This document shows positions 34,706 to 44,639 of a DNA stretch of 64,000 bases, piece after piece (position 1 is the stretch's first letter; each line of letters opens with the position of its first letter). A model generated the notes under the pieces. That model did no database searches, had not been told where the DNA came from, and saw only the letters and a list, made by a program, of their open reading frames with translations. Made by a program: the position numbers and the translations under genes. The stretch lies in the NCBI RefSeq assembly GCF_007997155.1, contig NZ_VORT01000003.1:310001-374000 (forward strand). The letters run 5' to 3'. This stretch comes from Aequorivita antarctica (lineage in GTDB: Bacteria > Bacteroidota > Bacteroidia > Flavobacteriales > Flavobacteriaceae).

Positions 34706-35632
34706 ATGAAAAAATTTTTACTTCTTGCAGTTCTATTTGCTGCACCTATGGCTATAATTGCCCAAGAAGAAACTCCGAAAGATTCTATTCCTAATGGTTG
34801 GACTCGTGCCGGAAATATTTCGTTATTATTCAACCAAGCAGCCTTCAATGCAGAATGGACTGGTGGTGGAACTTCAAATTATTCAGGAAACCTTTCACTA
34901 ACTTATGATTTTAATTATAAGCACGATAAAATTTCTTGGAACAACCGTTTGACTGGAGAATATGGCTTAACCAGAAACAAGGATGATAAATACTCCCGTA
35001 AGACCAACGACCGTTTGGAATTAAACTCCATTTTGGGTCAACAGATAAAAGAAAGCAATTGGTATTATTCCCTGTTTTTTAACTTCAAAACCCAGTTCGC
35101 AAAGGGCTATGAGTTCAATAAGGATCTTAATCCAGAAGACGAAGGGTATCGTACCGAAACTACACATATCTTGTCACCAGCCTATATTCAGTTTGGCCCT
35201 GGTATGCTTTGGAAAAAAAGCGACAATCTGTATGTAAATATTTCTCCTGCTACCGCTAAACTTATATTAGTGGACAAAGATTTTACCGCAGTGGATGAGA
35301 CTGTTCCTGGTGCCTTGGATGCTTATAACGAAAACAAATATTTTGGGGTTGACGCCAATGAAAGCACTCGTTTTGAATTTGGTGCTTCAGTTTCTGCTTA
35401 TGCCAAGTTTAATATTATGGCGAATATTTCCGCAGAAAACATTTTGAACCTTTATTCAAATTACCTTGAAGATCCACAAAATGTTGATATTGATTATACT
35501 TTCAACCTTGTGATGAAAGTGAATAAATACATTACTTCAAACGTAACTTTCCAAGCAATTTATGATGACAATGCCATACAAGGTTTCCAGATTCGTGAAG
35601 CTTTGGGTGTTGGTGTAACTTATGGATTCTAA
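34706..35632 (+). CDS. DUF3078 outer-membrane-type protein
   Basis: 308 residues from ATG 34706; the upstream in-frame start contains the promoter and is rejected. Signal peptide (LLLAVLFAAPMAIIAQ), then GWTRAGNISLLFNQAAFNAE, alternating beta-strand segments (TGEYGLTRNKDDKYSRKTND) and a final aromatic-Gly-Phe (VGVTYGF) end typical of outer-membrane barrels. Function unknown. Confidence 0.85.
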   Translation: MKKFLLLAVLFAAPMAIIAQEETPKDSIPNGWTRAGNISLLFNQAAFNAEWTGGGTSNYSGNLSLTYDFNYKHDKISWNNRLTGEYGLTRNKDDKYSRKTNDRLELNSILGQQIKESNWYYSLFFNFKTQFAKGYEFNKDLNPEDEGYRTETTHILSPAYIQFGPGMLWKKSDNLYVNISPATAKLILVDKDFTAVDETVPGALDAYNENKYFGVDANESTRFEFGASVSAYAKFNIMANISAENILNLYSNYLEDPQNVDIDYTFNLVMKVNKYITSNVTFQAIYDDNAIQGFQIREALGVGVTYGF

Positions 35633-35652
35633 GAGAAATTTTAATTAAAATG

Positions 35653-35686
35653 AAAAGCCGATTCAGATATCTGAATCGGCTTTTTT
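35653..35686. terminator. Strong bidirectional terminator
   Basis: A perfect palindrome with arm AAAAGCCGATTCAGAT, flanked by A's and T's, between convergent genes. Confidence 0.9.
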
Positions 35687-35710
35687 AATTGTTGAAATCT
35701 TCGGAAGAAT

Positions 35711-36922
35711 TTAATCCTCTTCGGTATATTCATCGTACAAAAAGCTATTGTAAGGAAAACGGGTGGTATGGATTTCCTTCACTTTTTCATAAACAAGTTT
35801 TCGGAACTCGTTGAAATTTTCTTTGTTTAAGGCCGAAATGAAAATGGCTTCGCCGTTCAGTTTTGCCATCCACGTTTGTTTCCATTCTTCCAAAGTGTAA
35901 TGGGCCTTGGTCTTTTCGGTCATTAAATCGTCCTCCTCAATCTCTTCGGGATGGTAAGCATCTATCTTGTTGAAAACCATAACTGTTGGTTTATCTGCAC
36001 TACCTATTTCTTCAAGAATTTTATTCACAGAATCTATATGATGTTCAAAAGAAGGATGGCTAATATCTACCACATGCAATAACAAATCTGCCTCTCGCAC
36101 TTCATCCAAGGTGCTTTTAAAAGATTCCACAAGTTGTGTGGGCAATTTCCGGATAAAACCAACCGTATCTGTTAACAAGAATGGAAGATTCCCAATAACT
36201 ACTTTTCGAACGGTTGTATCCAATGTCGCAAAGAGTTTATCTTCTGCAAAAACATCGCTTTTACTGATTACGTTCATCAAAGTAGACTTTCCAACGTTTG
36301 TATAACCAACCAAAGCCACACGAACCAATGCGCCACGATTACCGCGCTGCACCTCCATTTGGCGGTCAATTTTTTTCAATTTATCCTTCAGTAAGGCAAT
36401 ACGGTCGCGAACAATACGTCTGTCCGTTTCAATTTCGGTTTCCCCTGGGCCGCGCATACCGATACCACCACGCTGACGTTCCAAGTGAGTCCACATTCCA
36501 GCAAGGCGGGGCAGCAAATATTGGTATTGAGCAAGTTCAACTTGTGTGCGGGCATAACTGGTTTGTGCTCTTTGCGCGAAAATATCTAAAATCAAATTGG
36601 TGCGGTCAAGTACTTTACAATCCAATTCTTTTTGGATGTTTTTTTGTTGGCCTGGTGAAAGTTCATCATCAAATATTACCACTCCCACCTTGTGTTCTTC
36701 CACAAAGTTTTTTACATCCTCCAGCTTTCCTGTACCAATAAAAGTCTTGGGGTTGGGCACGTCCAATTTTTGGGTAAAACGTTTTAGCACTTGGCCACCG
36801 GCGGTATAAGCCAAAAACTCAAGTTCATCAAGGTATTCTTCAGATTTATCTTCGTCCTGAAATTTTGTAATCAGCCCTATCAATACTGTTTTTTCGTAAG
36901 AAATGTCCGTTTGCTCTATCAT
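35711..36922 (-). CDS. hflX: GTPase HflX
   Basis: 403 residues from the ATG at 36922. HflX N-terminal domain (VIFDDELSPGQQKNIQKEL), coiled segment with RGGIGMRGPGETEIETDRR, then the G domain: G1 VGYTNVGKST, G3 DTVGFIRKLPTQL and G4 FNKIDAY. It binds ribosomes and rescues stalled or stress-damaged ones. A TACATTTG -7-like element lies at 36939-36946 on the minus strand. Confidence 0.95.
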   Translation of the reverse strand: MIEQTDISYEKTVLIGLITKFQDEDKSEEYLDELEFLAYTAGGQVLKRFTQKLDVPNPKTFIGTGKLEDVKNFVEEHKVGVVIFDDELSPGQQKNIQKELDCKVLDRTNLILDIFAQRAQTSYARTQVELAQYQYLLPRLAGMWTHLERQRGGIGMRGPGETEIETDRRIVRDRIALLKDKLKKIDRQMEVQRGNRGALVRVALVGYTNVGKSTLMNVISKSDVFAEDKLFATLDTTVRKVVIGNLPFLLTDTVGFIRKLPTQLVESFKSTLDEVREADLLLHVVDISHPSFEHHIDSVNKILEEIGSADKPTVMVFNKIDAYHPEEIEEDDLMTEKTKAHYTLEEWKQTWMAKLNGEAIFISALNKENFNEFRKLVYEKVKEIHTTRFPYNSFLYDEYTEED

Positions 36923-37002
36923 AAAATTATTTATAGCGCAAATGTACAAAACACTTAGCAAGAGTTTTTTCTACTTTAGAAGCAATTAACAACATTTCAG
37001 TC

Positions 37003-37194
37003 TTAAACATAAAAAACCTTTATACCGTAGCGTTTTACAATCTGGAAAATCACTTTAATACCGAAAATGACCAAAAAAAGCTGGATGACGATTTTACGCT
37101 TGGCAAAGAAATGGCTTGTAACGAAAAACGATACAGTAGGAAAATTGAAATAACTATTTTGGGAGATTTGAGTGAGCATTTTACAGTATATTAA
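37003..37194 (+). pseudogene. Relic of an endonuclease/exonuclease/phosphatase-family gene
   Basis: Open without a start codon and closed by TAA at 37192-37194. The translation begins LNIKNLYTVAFYNLENHFNT, close to the start of the intact family member at 48429 (KINTIAFYNLENLFD). DDDFTLGKE matches DDDRTPEGK there. The end GDLSEHFTVY recalls SDHFPVY at the C-terminus of the intact gene. Everything between is deleted. It is read as a decayed gene with a large internal deletion. Confidence 0.6.
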
Positions 37195-37311
37195 ATGTTT
37201 TAAACAAAAATTTAATCAAGACTTTATAAAAATTCTTAAAATATTTATATATTACAATGTTAAATAAAAGTTAACAAACAATAAAGCACTCTAACCACCA
37301 ACAAAAACTTT

Positions 37312-37437
37312 ATGAATAAAAAATTACCTCTCTATTTACAAAGTTGCCACCATTATTTTAAAGACAGCTTTAAATCACTTTTACTCTTCATTTCATTTTT
37401 AATTTTCTTTGTTGCATCTCCTCCAGCTTTTGGATAG
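37312..37437 (+). pseudogene. Signal-peptide remnant of a surface protein gene
   Basis: ATG 37312 gives 41 codons: a polar start (MNKKLPLYLQSCHHYFKDS), then a hydrophobic segment LLLFISFLIFFVASPP ending AFG and a TAG. It looks like the signal peptide of a large type IX secretion substrate cut short. The rest of the 570-bp gap between hflX and 37493 holds the relic at 37003-37194; the remainder (37195-37311) shows nothing else. Confidence 0.35.
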
Positions 37438-37451
37438 GAAGATGAATAATC

Positions 37452-37500
37452 AGAGCATTCCATATTTCGCTTTAACAAAATATTTTATACCCATGAAAAA
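37452..37500 (+). repeat. Duplicated 5' leader, copy 1
   Basis: GAGCATTCCAT then TTA-CAAAATATTTTATACCC just before ATGAAAAAA. The same arrangement (GGGCATTCCAT, CAAATATTTTATACCG, ATGAAAAAA) occurs at 41085-41133 before the PorP/SprF gene. Confidence 0.7.
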
Positions 37501-37822
37501 AAAACTTTTACTCCTCACATTTCTTTTTAGTTCCTTAATATATAGTCAAGAAATAACATCAATAAATTACGATTCATCAATAACATTTATGCCACTTGAA
37601 GTAAGTTCAAGTGCTGTTTTAATGATGGATTTTATTGATTATAAAGAGATTAAATATGCTGTTACAAAAAACAATGAAATAGTTTTTACAAAAGAAATAA
37701 CCAAAAATGAAGGTTCGCAAGCGCTAAAAATGGACTTGTCCTCTTTGGATAAAGGAACCTACGACATTCATATATATATTAATGGTACTGAAGTTAAAAA
37801 GTACACTTTTAAAAAAGTGTGA
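37493..37822 (+). CDS. Small secreted protein with Ig-like (DUF3244-type) fold
   Basis: 109 residues from ATG 37493. Signal peptide (LLLLTFLFSSLIYSQ). The rest is beta-rich: IKYAVTKNNEIVFTKEITKN and LSSLDKGTYDIHIYINGTEV are the strand pattern of DUF3244/Por-secretion-like Ig domains, with the 'LDKGTYDIHI' motif common near such ends. It lies 34 bp before the large adhesin gene. Confidence 0.6.
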   Translation: MKKKLLLLTFLFSSLIYSQEITSINYDSSITFMPLEVSSSAVLMMDFIDYKEIKYAVTKNNEIVFTKEITKNEGSQALKMDLSSLDKGTYDIHIYINGTEVKKYTFKKV

Positions 37823-37856
37823 TAAAATTTCCTCCTTTTAAATAAAATAACCTTCA

Positions 37857-40800
37857 ATGAAAAAATTAATACTCTTATTTGGTCTTTTTATATTTTCTAA
37901 TGCGGCTATACAAGCCCAGGTTTGTGATATATTAATTCCAATATGTACCAGTCAGGATGGTCAAGACAATAATGCAATAGACCCCTCTCCAATAACTATA
38001 GATACTGGCTGTCAAATATTGCAAGGAACACGTACCGCTTGGTATCTACTTGCGATTATACAGCCCACAAATTTTACTTTTCAAATTGAACCCACTGGCG
38101 ATATAGATTATGATTTTGCGGTTTGGGTAAATGCAGACTGTAATAATCTTGGAGTAGCAGATAGAGCTAGCTATGACGCACCTTCTGCTGGTGAATACGA
38201 TACAGGTTTAAACCTTACATCAACAGACTTTTGTGAAACAGCAGTTGGTGATGGTCAAGTACAATTTTTAAGTCTGGTTCCGGGTGATGAAGTTATCATT
38301 GTTGTTGATAGGTTTTCATCCACACCAGATATATTTGATTTAACGTTTGGAGACCCAGATGCCTTTGACTGTTCTATTGTTTTTGACTGTACCGTAGAAA
38401 TCAATGAAGGCGACCAACTACTTTGTGATGTGCCAGAATTTCAACTAACTACAACCATTTCAGGACCTGTGGAAAGCTATGAATGGTATAAAGACGGGGT
38501 GTTAATCCCAGGACAAAATACCGACATGCTTCTAGTAACGCAGACTGGAAATTATGAAGTAATTGCAGATGGAACAGATTGTGACGTGCCAGTGAGTGAT
38601 GATGTAAATATCACACTTCTTTTTGGAGGTGGTTGTACCGTAGAACCTATCTGTGAAGGTATCGATTTTGAAGAAAATTTTGGCACAGGCACAGGAAGAG
38701 TTTCCACCCCTTACACAAATTATATATTCAATGGCGTTACGCAAGTGGAAGATGGCGAATACACCATTTCCAACACCTCAGTTGGTTTAAACACTGGATG
38801 GTTTACAGATATGGAAGACCATACCGATGGTGATGTTGATGGAAGAATGCTTTTCGTAAACGCTTCCTTTGCTCCCGATGAGTTTTACAGAAGAACCATT
38901 ACCTTGAACCAAAACATTGAATATACATTCAATGCGTGGATTACAACTGTTTATGATACAGACACTGGTATATGTGGTGGAACTGGCGAACCTTCAAACG
39001 TAATCTTTAGGATTGAAGATCCTTCTGGAAACCTTATTGCAGAAACAAACACAGGCAATATTCCCAATGGACCCGATCCTAACTGGCAAGAATTTGCAAT
39101 TATCTTCAATACTGGAACAAATACAGACGTACAACTTGTATTAATTAATAATGCCCCTGGAGGCTGTGGAAACGATTTGGCTATTGATGATATTACGTTA
39201 AGTCTTCAAAACCAACAGCCCGAGATTGTAACTCCACCAGACCTCAGCGCTTGCGATGCTAACGGCGACGGAATGGAAGAGTTCAATCTAGAAGACCAAA
39301 TAGCAACTATTTTGAATGGTCAAGACCCTGCACTTTTAAATACTACCTTCCATCTAAGCCAGTTTGATGCCGAAGCTAGCCAAAATGCAATAGTGAATCC
39401 AGCTGCGTATACAAATACAACAAACCCAGAAACAATATATGTGCGTGTAGAAAAAGTTGCGGAACCAACTTGTTTCAGCACCGTTTCTTTTCAACTTGTA
39501 TTGAGTGACCCAGAAGATCTTTCAGGAAACCTTCCAACCGAAGTGATCCTTTGTTTGGGAGACACCTTCCCAGTTCTTGATGCAACCCCATCAAACCCAG
39601 CTATCGATTTAAGTTTGGTTACGTATAAATGGACCGATGGAGGTGGAACCGTAGTTTCAACAGATGCCACCTTTACCCCAACAGCAGCAGGAACATACAG
39701 TGTTACGGTAACCTACCCACCTTGTAGTGAGCAAACTTTTTCAGTAGCTATTATAGTGAATGATCCTCCAACTTTGGACTTGGGCCCAGACCAAATTATT
39801 TGCGATGGCTCTTCCTTTGAAATAGTTCCTCAAATTACCGGAGCTTCTCCAGCAATCACTTATCTATGGAGCACAGGCGAAACCACACCAACCATAACGG
39901 TTTCTGAAAACGGAACCTATACTTTGGAAATAACGGATGGTCCTTGTACTGTAACAGATAGTATCGACATCATAATTTCAGATCCCGTTATTGTAGATTT
40001 GGGTGCTGATTTCACAAGTTGTTTTGATACAAACACCGTCCTTACCGCCCAAGTAGATGGCGATCCACAGAGCGCAACTTACGAGTGGTTTCTCAATGGA
40101 ACTTTATTGTCTGGTGAAACCAATCAAACACTCCTTATTACTCAGCCAGGAACTTATTCTGTAACTGTAACTGTTGACTCTTGTACAGGAACAGATAGTG
40201 TGGTAGTCGGCCTAGGTGATATAGAAGTAGCCCTTGGCGATGATTTTCAAATCTGTTTTGACACCCAAGTGGTTTTGGAAGCTACGCTTACTAACCAAAA
40301 TCCAAATGCGAATTACCAATGGGATCTTGATGGAACAATTATAGCAGGTGAAACCAATTCCACCTTAATAATTACCCAAGAGGGAACCTATACCGTAACA
40401 GCGTTTATTGGAAGTTGTTCTGCAACAGATACCATAACAGTTTCATTACGCGATGATCTTGAAGTAACTGTTGATGAGGATTTTACAACTTGCCCTAACG
40501 AACCCCAAACGTTGACTGCAACAACAGTTGAAGAGGGTGCAACCTATCAATGGTATCTAAATGGAACTTTATTGACTGGAGAAACAGATAGTACATTGAA
40601 CTTTATGGTAACACCAGGAACAATGGGTGTCCAAACTTACACCGTTTTGATTTCAGTGGGCGGGTGCTCTGCTACCGATTCAGTAGATGTTAGTCTATAC
40701 GCGGTTGGAAACTGTGTAATTTCCGAAGGACTTTCACCAAACGGCGATGGTTATAACGATAACCTTGATCTTACCTTTCTCAGCGATAGAAGTGGAAGCT

Positions 40801-41000
40801 TAAAACTTCAAGTTTTCAACAGACTGGGAACTTTGGTTTTTGAGCAGAACAATTACATCAACCAATGGTACGGCCAAGATAAAAACGGTAACGAACTACC
40901 AACGGGAACGTATTTCTATGCAATTGACATTGCAGGTAATGATGCTGTTTATGGCTCACAGGCCACGGGTTGGATTTATCTTAACCAGAAAGCAAACTAA
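37857..41000 (+). CDS. Large surface protein with type B (gliding-associated) sorting domain
   Basis: 1047 residues. Signal peptide (LILLFGLFIFSNAAIQAQ). Several Ig/PKD-like repeats follow, with recurrent motifs: YEWYKDGVLIPGQNTDMLLV, YEWFLNGTLLSGETNQTLLI, YQWDLDGTIIAGETNSTLII and YQWYLNGTLLTGETDSTLNF. The middle (about 270-460) has a carbohydrate-binding-like beta-sandwich. The C-terminus CVISEGLSPNGDGYNDNLDL through YGSQATGWIYLNQ is the type B (CHU_C) sorting domain. It is secreted by the type IX system. PorP/SprF and OmpA partners follow directly, a standard trio. Confidence 0.9.
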   Translation: MKKLILLFGLFIFSNAAIQAQVCDILIPICTSQDGQDNNAIDPSPITIDTGCQILQGTRTAWYLLAIIQPTNFTFQIEPTGDIDYDFAVWVNADCNNLGVADRASYDAPSAGEYDTGLNLTSTDFCETAVGDGQVQFLSLVPGDEVIIVVDRFSSTPDIFDLTFGDPDAFDCSIVFDCTVEINEGDQLLCDVPEFQLTTTISGPVESYEWYKDGVLIPGQNTDMLLVTQTGNYEVIADGTDCDVPVSDDVNITLLFGGGCTVEPICEGIDFEENFGTGTGRVSTPYTNYIFNGVTQVEDGEYTISNTSVGLNTGWFTDMEDHTDGDVDGRMLFVNASFAPDEFYRRTITLNQNIEYTFNAWITTVYDTDTGICGGTGEPSNVIFRIEDPSGNLIAETNTGNIPNGPDPNWQEFAIIFNTGTNTDVQLVLINNAPGGCGNDLAIDDITLSLQNQQPEIVTPPDLSACDANGDGMEEFNLEDQIATILNGQDPALLNTTFHLSQFDAEASQNAIVNPAAYTNTTNPETIYVRVEKVAEPTCFSTVSFQLVLSDPEDLSGNLPTEVILCLGDTFPVLDATPSNPAIDLSLVTYKWTDGGGTVVSTDATFTPTAAGTYSVTVTYPPCSEQTFSVAIIVNDPPTLDLGPDQIICDGSSFEIVPQITGASPAITYLWSTGETTPTITVSENGTYTLEITDGPCTVTDSIDIIISDPVIVDLGADFTSCFDTNTVLTAQVDGDPQSATYEWFLNGTLLSGETNQTLLITQPGTYSVTVTVDSCTGTDSVVVGLGDIEVALGDDFQICFDTQVVLEATLTNQNPNANYQWDLDGTIIAGETNSTLIITQEGTYTVTAFIGSCSATDTITVSLRDDLEVTVDEDFTTCPNEPQTLTATTVEEGATYQWYLNGTLLTGETDSTLNFMVTPGTMGVQTYTVLISVGGCSATDSVDVSLYAVGNCVISEGLSPNGDGYNDNLDLTFLSDRSGSLKLQVFNRLGTLVFEQNNYINQWYGQDKNGNELPTGTYFYAIDIAGNDAVYGSQATGWIYLNQKAN

Positions 41001-41084
41001 AAACCATTAAATACTTTTTAACTACCAAATAGATAAAAATGAAATGCTCATTATCACCTATCAAAACAAAGAAAAATGAATCAT

Positions 41085-41133
41085 TTGGGCATTCCATCTA
41101 CCACATTATCAAATATTTTATACCGATGAAAAA
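41085..41133 (+). repeat. Duplicated 5' leader, copy 2
   Basis: Matches 37452-37500 over most positions; see copy 1. It lies directly before the PorP/SprF ATG at 41126. Confidence 0.7.
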
Positions 41134-42043
41134 ACATATATATATCCTAATTGTATTGATGGCAGGATTGCTCTTTCAGGAAGCAAAGGCGCAACAAGAC
41201 CCTCAATATACCCAGTACATGTACAATATGAATGTGGTGAACCCAGCCTATGCGGGTTCTAAGGAAAGCCTGTCATTAACCGCACTTTACAGAAACCAGT
41301 GGTCCGGTTTGGAAGGCAACCCAGTAACTTTTACGTTCTCGGCACATTCGCCTATAAGTGAAAAAATTGGGCTTGGCCTTTCAGCAATAAAAGACGAATT
41401 GGGCCCCGTAAAGGAAACCAATGTGTATGCAGACTTTTCCTATACACTTCAATTGGGAAGTACCTTAAAGCTGGCTTTAGGGCTAAAAGCTGGTGCAACC
41501 TTTCACGAGGTGGGACTTTCCTCTTTGGAATTACAAGATCCCAATGACCCTATCTTTTCCGAAGATATAAACAACACCTACCCAAACATTGGCGCGGGTG
41601 CTTTTCTTTATGGCGATAAGTTCTATTTAGGTCTTTCTGTTCCCAATATGCTGAAATCTGTGCATTTAGATGAAAACGGAATCAAGTACGGTTCTGAAAC
41701 CAATCACTATTTTGCCACAGCAGGTTACATTTTCCAACTTTCTGAAAACATTAAGTTGAAACCTTCCGTAATGGTGAAATCTGCTTTTGACGCACCCATT
41801 TCTTATGATGGAAACTTGAACGCACTATTTTATGACAAGTTCGAACTTGGAGCATCCTACAGATTGGATGATTCCTTCAGTGGTTTAGTTGGGTTTCAAA
41901 TTACCCCAAACATCCGTGTGGGCTATGCTTATGACCACGTTACCTCAGACATTAAAACAATAGGTCCAGCTTCGCACGAAGTAGTATTGACTTTTGATCT
42001 GTTCTTTAAACCACGAGTTTTACGTTCACCAAGATTCTTCTAA
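41126..42043 (+). CDS. PorP/SprF-family type IX secretion outer-membrane protein
   Basis: 305 residues from ATG 41126. Signal peptide, then QQDPQYTQYMYNMNVVNPAY, the PorP/SprF signature, YRNQWSGLEGNPVTFTFSAH, and a beta-barrel with YDHVTSDIKTIGPASHEVVL near the end. Each such protein is thought to help secrete or anchor a particular type B substrate, here the upstream 1047-residue protein. It lies 125 bp after that gene. Confidence 0.93.
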   Translation: MKKHIYILIVLMAGLLFQEAKAQQDPQYTQYMYNMNVVNPAYAGSKESLSLTALYRNQWSGLEGNPVTFTFSAHSPISEKIGLGLSAIKDELGPVKETNVYADFSYTLQLGSTLKLALGLKAGATFHEVGLSSLELQDPNDPIFSEDINNTYPNIGAGAFLYGDKFYLGLSVPNMLKSVHLDENGIKYGSETNHYFATAGYIFQLSENIKLKPSVMVKSAFDAPISYDGNLNALFYDKFELGASYRLDDSFSGLVGFQITPNIRVGYAYDHVTSDIKTIGPASHEVVLTFDLFFKPRVLRSPRFF

Positions 42044-42066
42044 TAACCAAACAAATTTCATTTAAG

Positions 42067-43959
42067 ATGAACAAGATATATACAATCCTTTTACTCATAG
42101 CTGTAAGCACCACAATGGTTACCGCCCAAAATAGTAAAACAAAAAAGGCCGACCAATATTACGACCGACTTCAATATACCGACGCCGCAGAAGCCTATCA
42201 AAAATTGTTGAAAAAAGGCGAAGGTAGCACTTACGTTTTTGAACGTTTAGGCAACAGCTATTACTTTATAAACGATACCAAAAAAGCCGAAACATTTTAT
42301 AAAAGAGTTGTAAAAAAGAAGGACGTCAACCCAGAAACGGTATACAACTATGCGCAATCTTTAAAAGCGAACGGCAAGTTTGGCGATTATAATACCTATA
42401 TGAAGCAATTTGCTGAAATGAAACCAAGCGACTCCCGTTCGATAGAATTCATGAAGAACCCAGACTATCTTCCTGAAATTATCGACGAGAATTCACAAAA
42501 ATACACTGCCACCAACCTTGAAGCATTGAATTCAAAATACTCAGATTTCGGCGGAGTGGTTGTGGGAAAAGATTTCTATTTCGCGTCTGCCAGAAATACT
42601 ACAGGCAAAAAATACGGCTGGAATGAAGAGCCTTTTTTGGATATTTACAAAGCTTCTATAGTTGGTGGTGTTGAAAAAAATGAAGTTCTTCTAAAAGGCG
42701 ATGTAAATACTAAATATCATGAAAGCTCTGTGACCATTACTGCAGATGGAAAACGCATGTATTTTGACCGAAACGATTACTACAACGGAAAATATAAAAA
42801 GAACGAAGAAGGCATCAACCAAATCAACATCTATTACGCAGAAAACGTAGATGGCGAATGGAAAGACGTGCACTCAGTTCCTTTTAATACCAGTGAATAT
42901 TCAACTAGTCATCCTGCTTTAAGCCCAGATGGAAATACATTATATTTTACCAGCGACCGTCTCGGTGGGAAGGGCATGGCAGATATCTATAAGGTTGCTA
43001 TTTCTAAAGACGGTTCTTTTGGCACCCCAGAAAATTTGGGAAGCAACATCAACACCGAAGGAAAAGAAGGCTTCCCCTTTGTAGATTCAAACGGAACACT
43101 TTATTTCTGTAGCGACGCGCATTTGGGAATGGGGGGTTTGGATATTTTCGCTGCGGAAGCAAAAGGAAATAATTTTGGTGAAGCCAAAAATCTTGGTATA
43201 GGTGCGAATAGTAGCGAAGACGATTTTGCATACTCATACGACCCCGCAACGCAGGAAGGTTTTGTTTCTTCCAACAGAAAAGGCGGAAAGGGAAGCGATG
43301 ATATATATAAAATCAAAAAGATAGAATCCTGCGAGGTTACCATAAATGCGCTTGTAATTAATGAATACACTAAGGAGCCTATTCCTTCAGCACGTTTGGA
43401 ACTTTATGATGGCATGGAAAACAAATTAAACACTGAAACTACAGGAGTAGACGGAAAAGGCACCCTAATGACTGCTTGCAACCAAAATCATGTAGTTCAA
43501 GCATTTATGAATGGTTTTGAAAGCAATGCTGTAAAGGTAAGCGCTTCCAAAAATGAGGTGAAAAGCATAACCATTGAATTAAGACCAATTGAATCGATTA
43601 TTGTAGATGACAAAGTGATTTTAAACCCTATTCTTTTTGACCTTGACAAATCAAATATCAAGCCCCAAGCGGCTTTTGAGCTTGATAAGCTGGTAGCACT
43701 GATGCAAAAATATCCTTCCATGGAAATTAATGCTGAAAGCCATACCGACAATAGAGGTTCAGATACTTATAATATGGAACTTTCCGAAAGAAGAGCCCAA
43801 TCAACCGTGCAATATATTATTTCGAAAGGAATTGACAAAAGCAGAATAAGCGGAAAAGGTTTTGGCGAGTCCAAACCTGCAATAGACTGTGGTGACAAAT
43901 GTACCGACGAACAATATCACAAAAACAGACGTTCCGAATTTATTATTGTGAAGAAATAA
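42067..43959 (+). CDS. OmpA-family protein with TPR and PD40 repeats
   Basis: 630 residues. Signal peptide; TPR helices (about 25-125); PD40/WD40-like propeller repeats (about 155-410, e.g. SHPALSPDGNTLYFTSDRLG and GFPFVDSNGTLYFCSDAHLG); a carboxypeptidase-like domain (about 425-510); and an OmpA peptidoglycan-binding domain (about 520-630: NAESHTDNRGSDTYNMELSE). It is the usual third member of adhesin-PorP-OmpA sets, likely linking the complex to the cell wall. It lies 23 bp after the PorP/SprF gene. Confidence 0.92.
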   Translation: MNKIYTILLLIAVSTTMVTAQNSKTKKADQYYDRLQYTDAAEAYQKLLKKGEGSTYVFERLGNSYYFINDTKKAETFYKRVVKKKDVNPETVYNYAQSLKANGKFGDYNTYMKQFAEMKPSDSRSIEFMKNPDYLPEIIDENSQKYTATNLEALNSKYSDFGGVVVGKDFYFASARNTTGKKYGWNEEPFLDIYKASIVGGVEKNEVLLKGDVNTKYHESSVTITADGKRMYFDRNDYYNGKYKKNEEGINQINIYYAENVDGEWKDVHSVPFNTSEYSTSHPALSPDGNTLYFTSDRLGGKGMADIYKVAISKDGSFGTPENLGSNINTEGKEGFPFVDSNGTLYFCSDAHLGMGGLDIFAAEAKGNNFGEAKNLGIGANSSEDDFAYSYDPATQEGFVSSNRKGGKGSDDIYKIKKIESCEVTINALVINEYTKEPIPSARLELYDGMENKLNTETTGVDGKGTLMTACNQNHVVQAFMNGFESNAVKVSASKNEVKSITIELRPIESIIVDDKVILNPILFDLDKSNIKPQAAFELDKLVALMQKYPSMEINAESHTDNRGSDTYNMELSERRAQSTVQYIISKGIDKSRISGKGFGESKPAIDCGDKCTDEQYHKNRRSEFIIVKK

Positions 43960-43991
43960 GGGGCTAACCTCTAACTGGCAACCAACCAGAG

Positions 43992-44037
43992 AAAAACCCT
44001 TACAGTTTCAATTTTGAAATTTTGTGAGGGTTTTTTA
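43992..44037. terminator. Bidirectional terminator
   Basis: Stem AAAAACCCTTACA / TGTGAGGGTTTTT with one G-T pair, between convergent genes. Confidence 0.75.
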
Positions 44038-44044
44038 ATTTTGA

Positions 44045-44533
44045 TTATAATTTCATTTTATAATAAGCCGCAGGAAGACCAATATATTCGCCATCATAAT
44101 CCCAGAGGAAACCTTGCTTTTCTAGAATTCTTTGGGAAGCCATATTTTCAGGATCTATAATTGCTATCAAATTTTTAATTTCATCTACTTGTTTTGCTAG
44201 GTTTACCAATGTTTGCGCAATTTCAGAACCGTAACCCTTTCCCCAATGTTCTGGCATAGTAAGGTAACCAATTTCCGCTTCATTTTTTTTGGTCATTACA
44301 AGCTTTGAATACCCTACAAACCCACCACCAAATTTGAGCGTTACTTTGAAGTTGCCTATTTTAGGGGTTTCTTGATTAATTTTCAGCATTTTTTCTAAAC
44401 GTTCACGGGCATCATGCTCTAAATCTGGGCGCCCAGTTACCATCTTCATTACATCGGCATTACTTACCAATTGAAAATAATCATCAAAATCTGCTTCAGT
44501 ATAATGGTTGAAAATTAATCTTTCAGAATTCAT
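44045..44533 (-). CDS. GNAT N-acetyltransferase (RimJ-like)
   Basis: 162 residues from ATG 44533; a GTG at 44542 is the only other start. RLIFNHYTEADFDDYFQLVS, GYLTMPEHWGKGYGSEIAQT (acetyl-CoA loop) and NMASQRILEKQGF are RimJ/RimL-type GNAT motifs. The substrate is unknown. Confidence 0.88.
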   Translation of the reverse strand: MNSERLIFNHYTEADFDDYFQLVSNADVMKMVTGRPDLEHDARERLEKMLKINQETPKIGNFKVTLKFGGGFVGYSKLVMTKKNEAEIGYLTMPEHWGKGYGSEIAQTLVNLAKQVDEIKNLIAIIDPENMASQRILEKQGFLWDYDGEYIGLPAAYYKMKL

Positions 44534-44639
44534 AGCGAACACCAGTGTTTATAAAAAGAATCATTCAAAGAAACAAAATAAAAAAGTCGCCGCCAAAAGA
44601 ATCAATTCTTTCAAAATCATCTAAAATTTCCGATATTAT

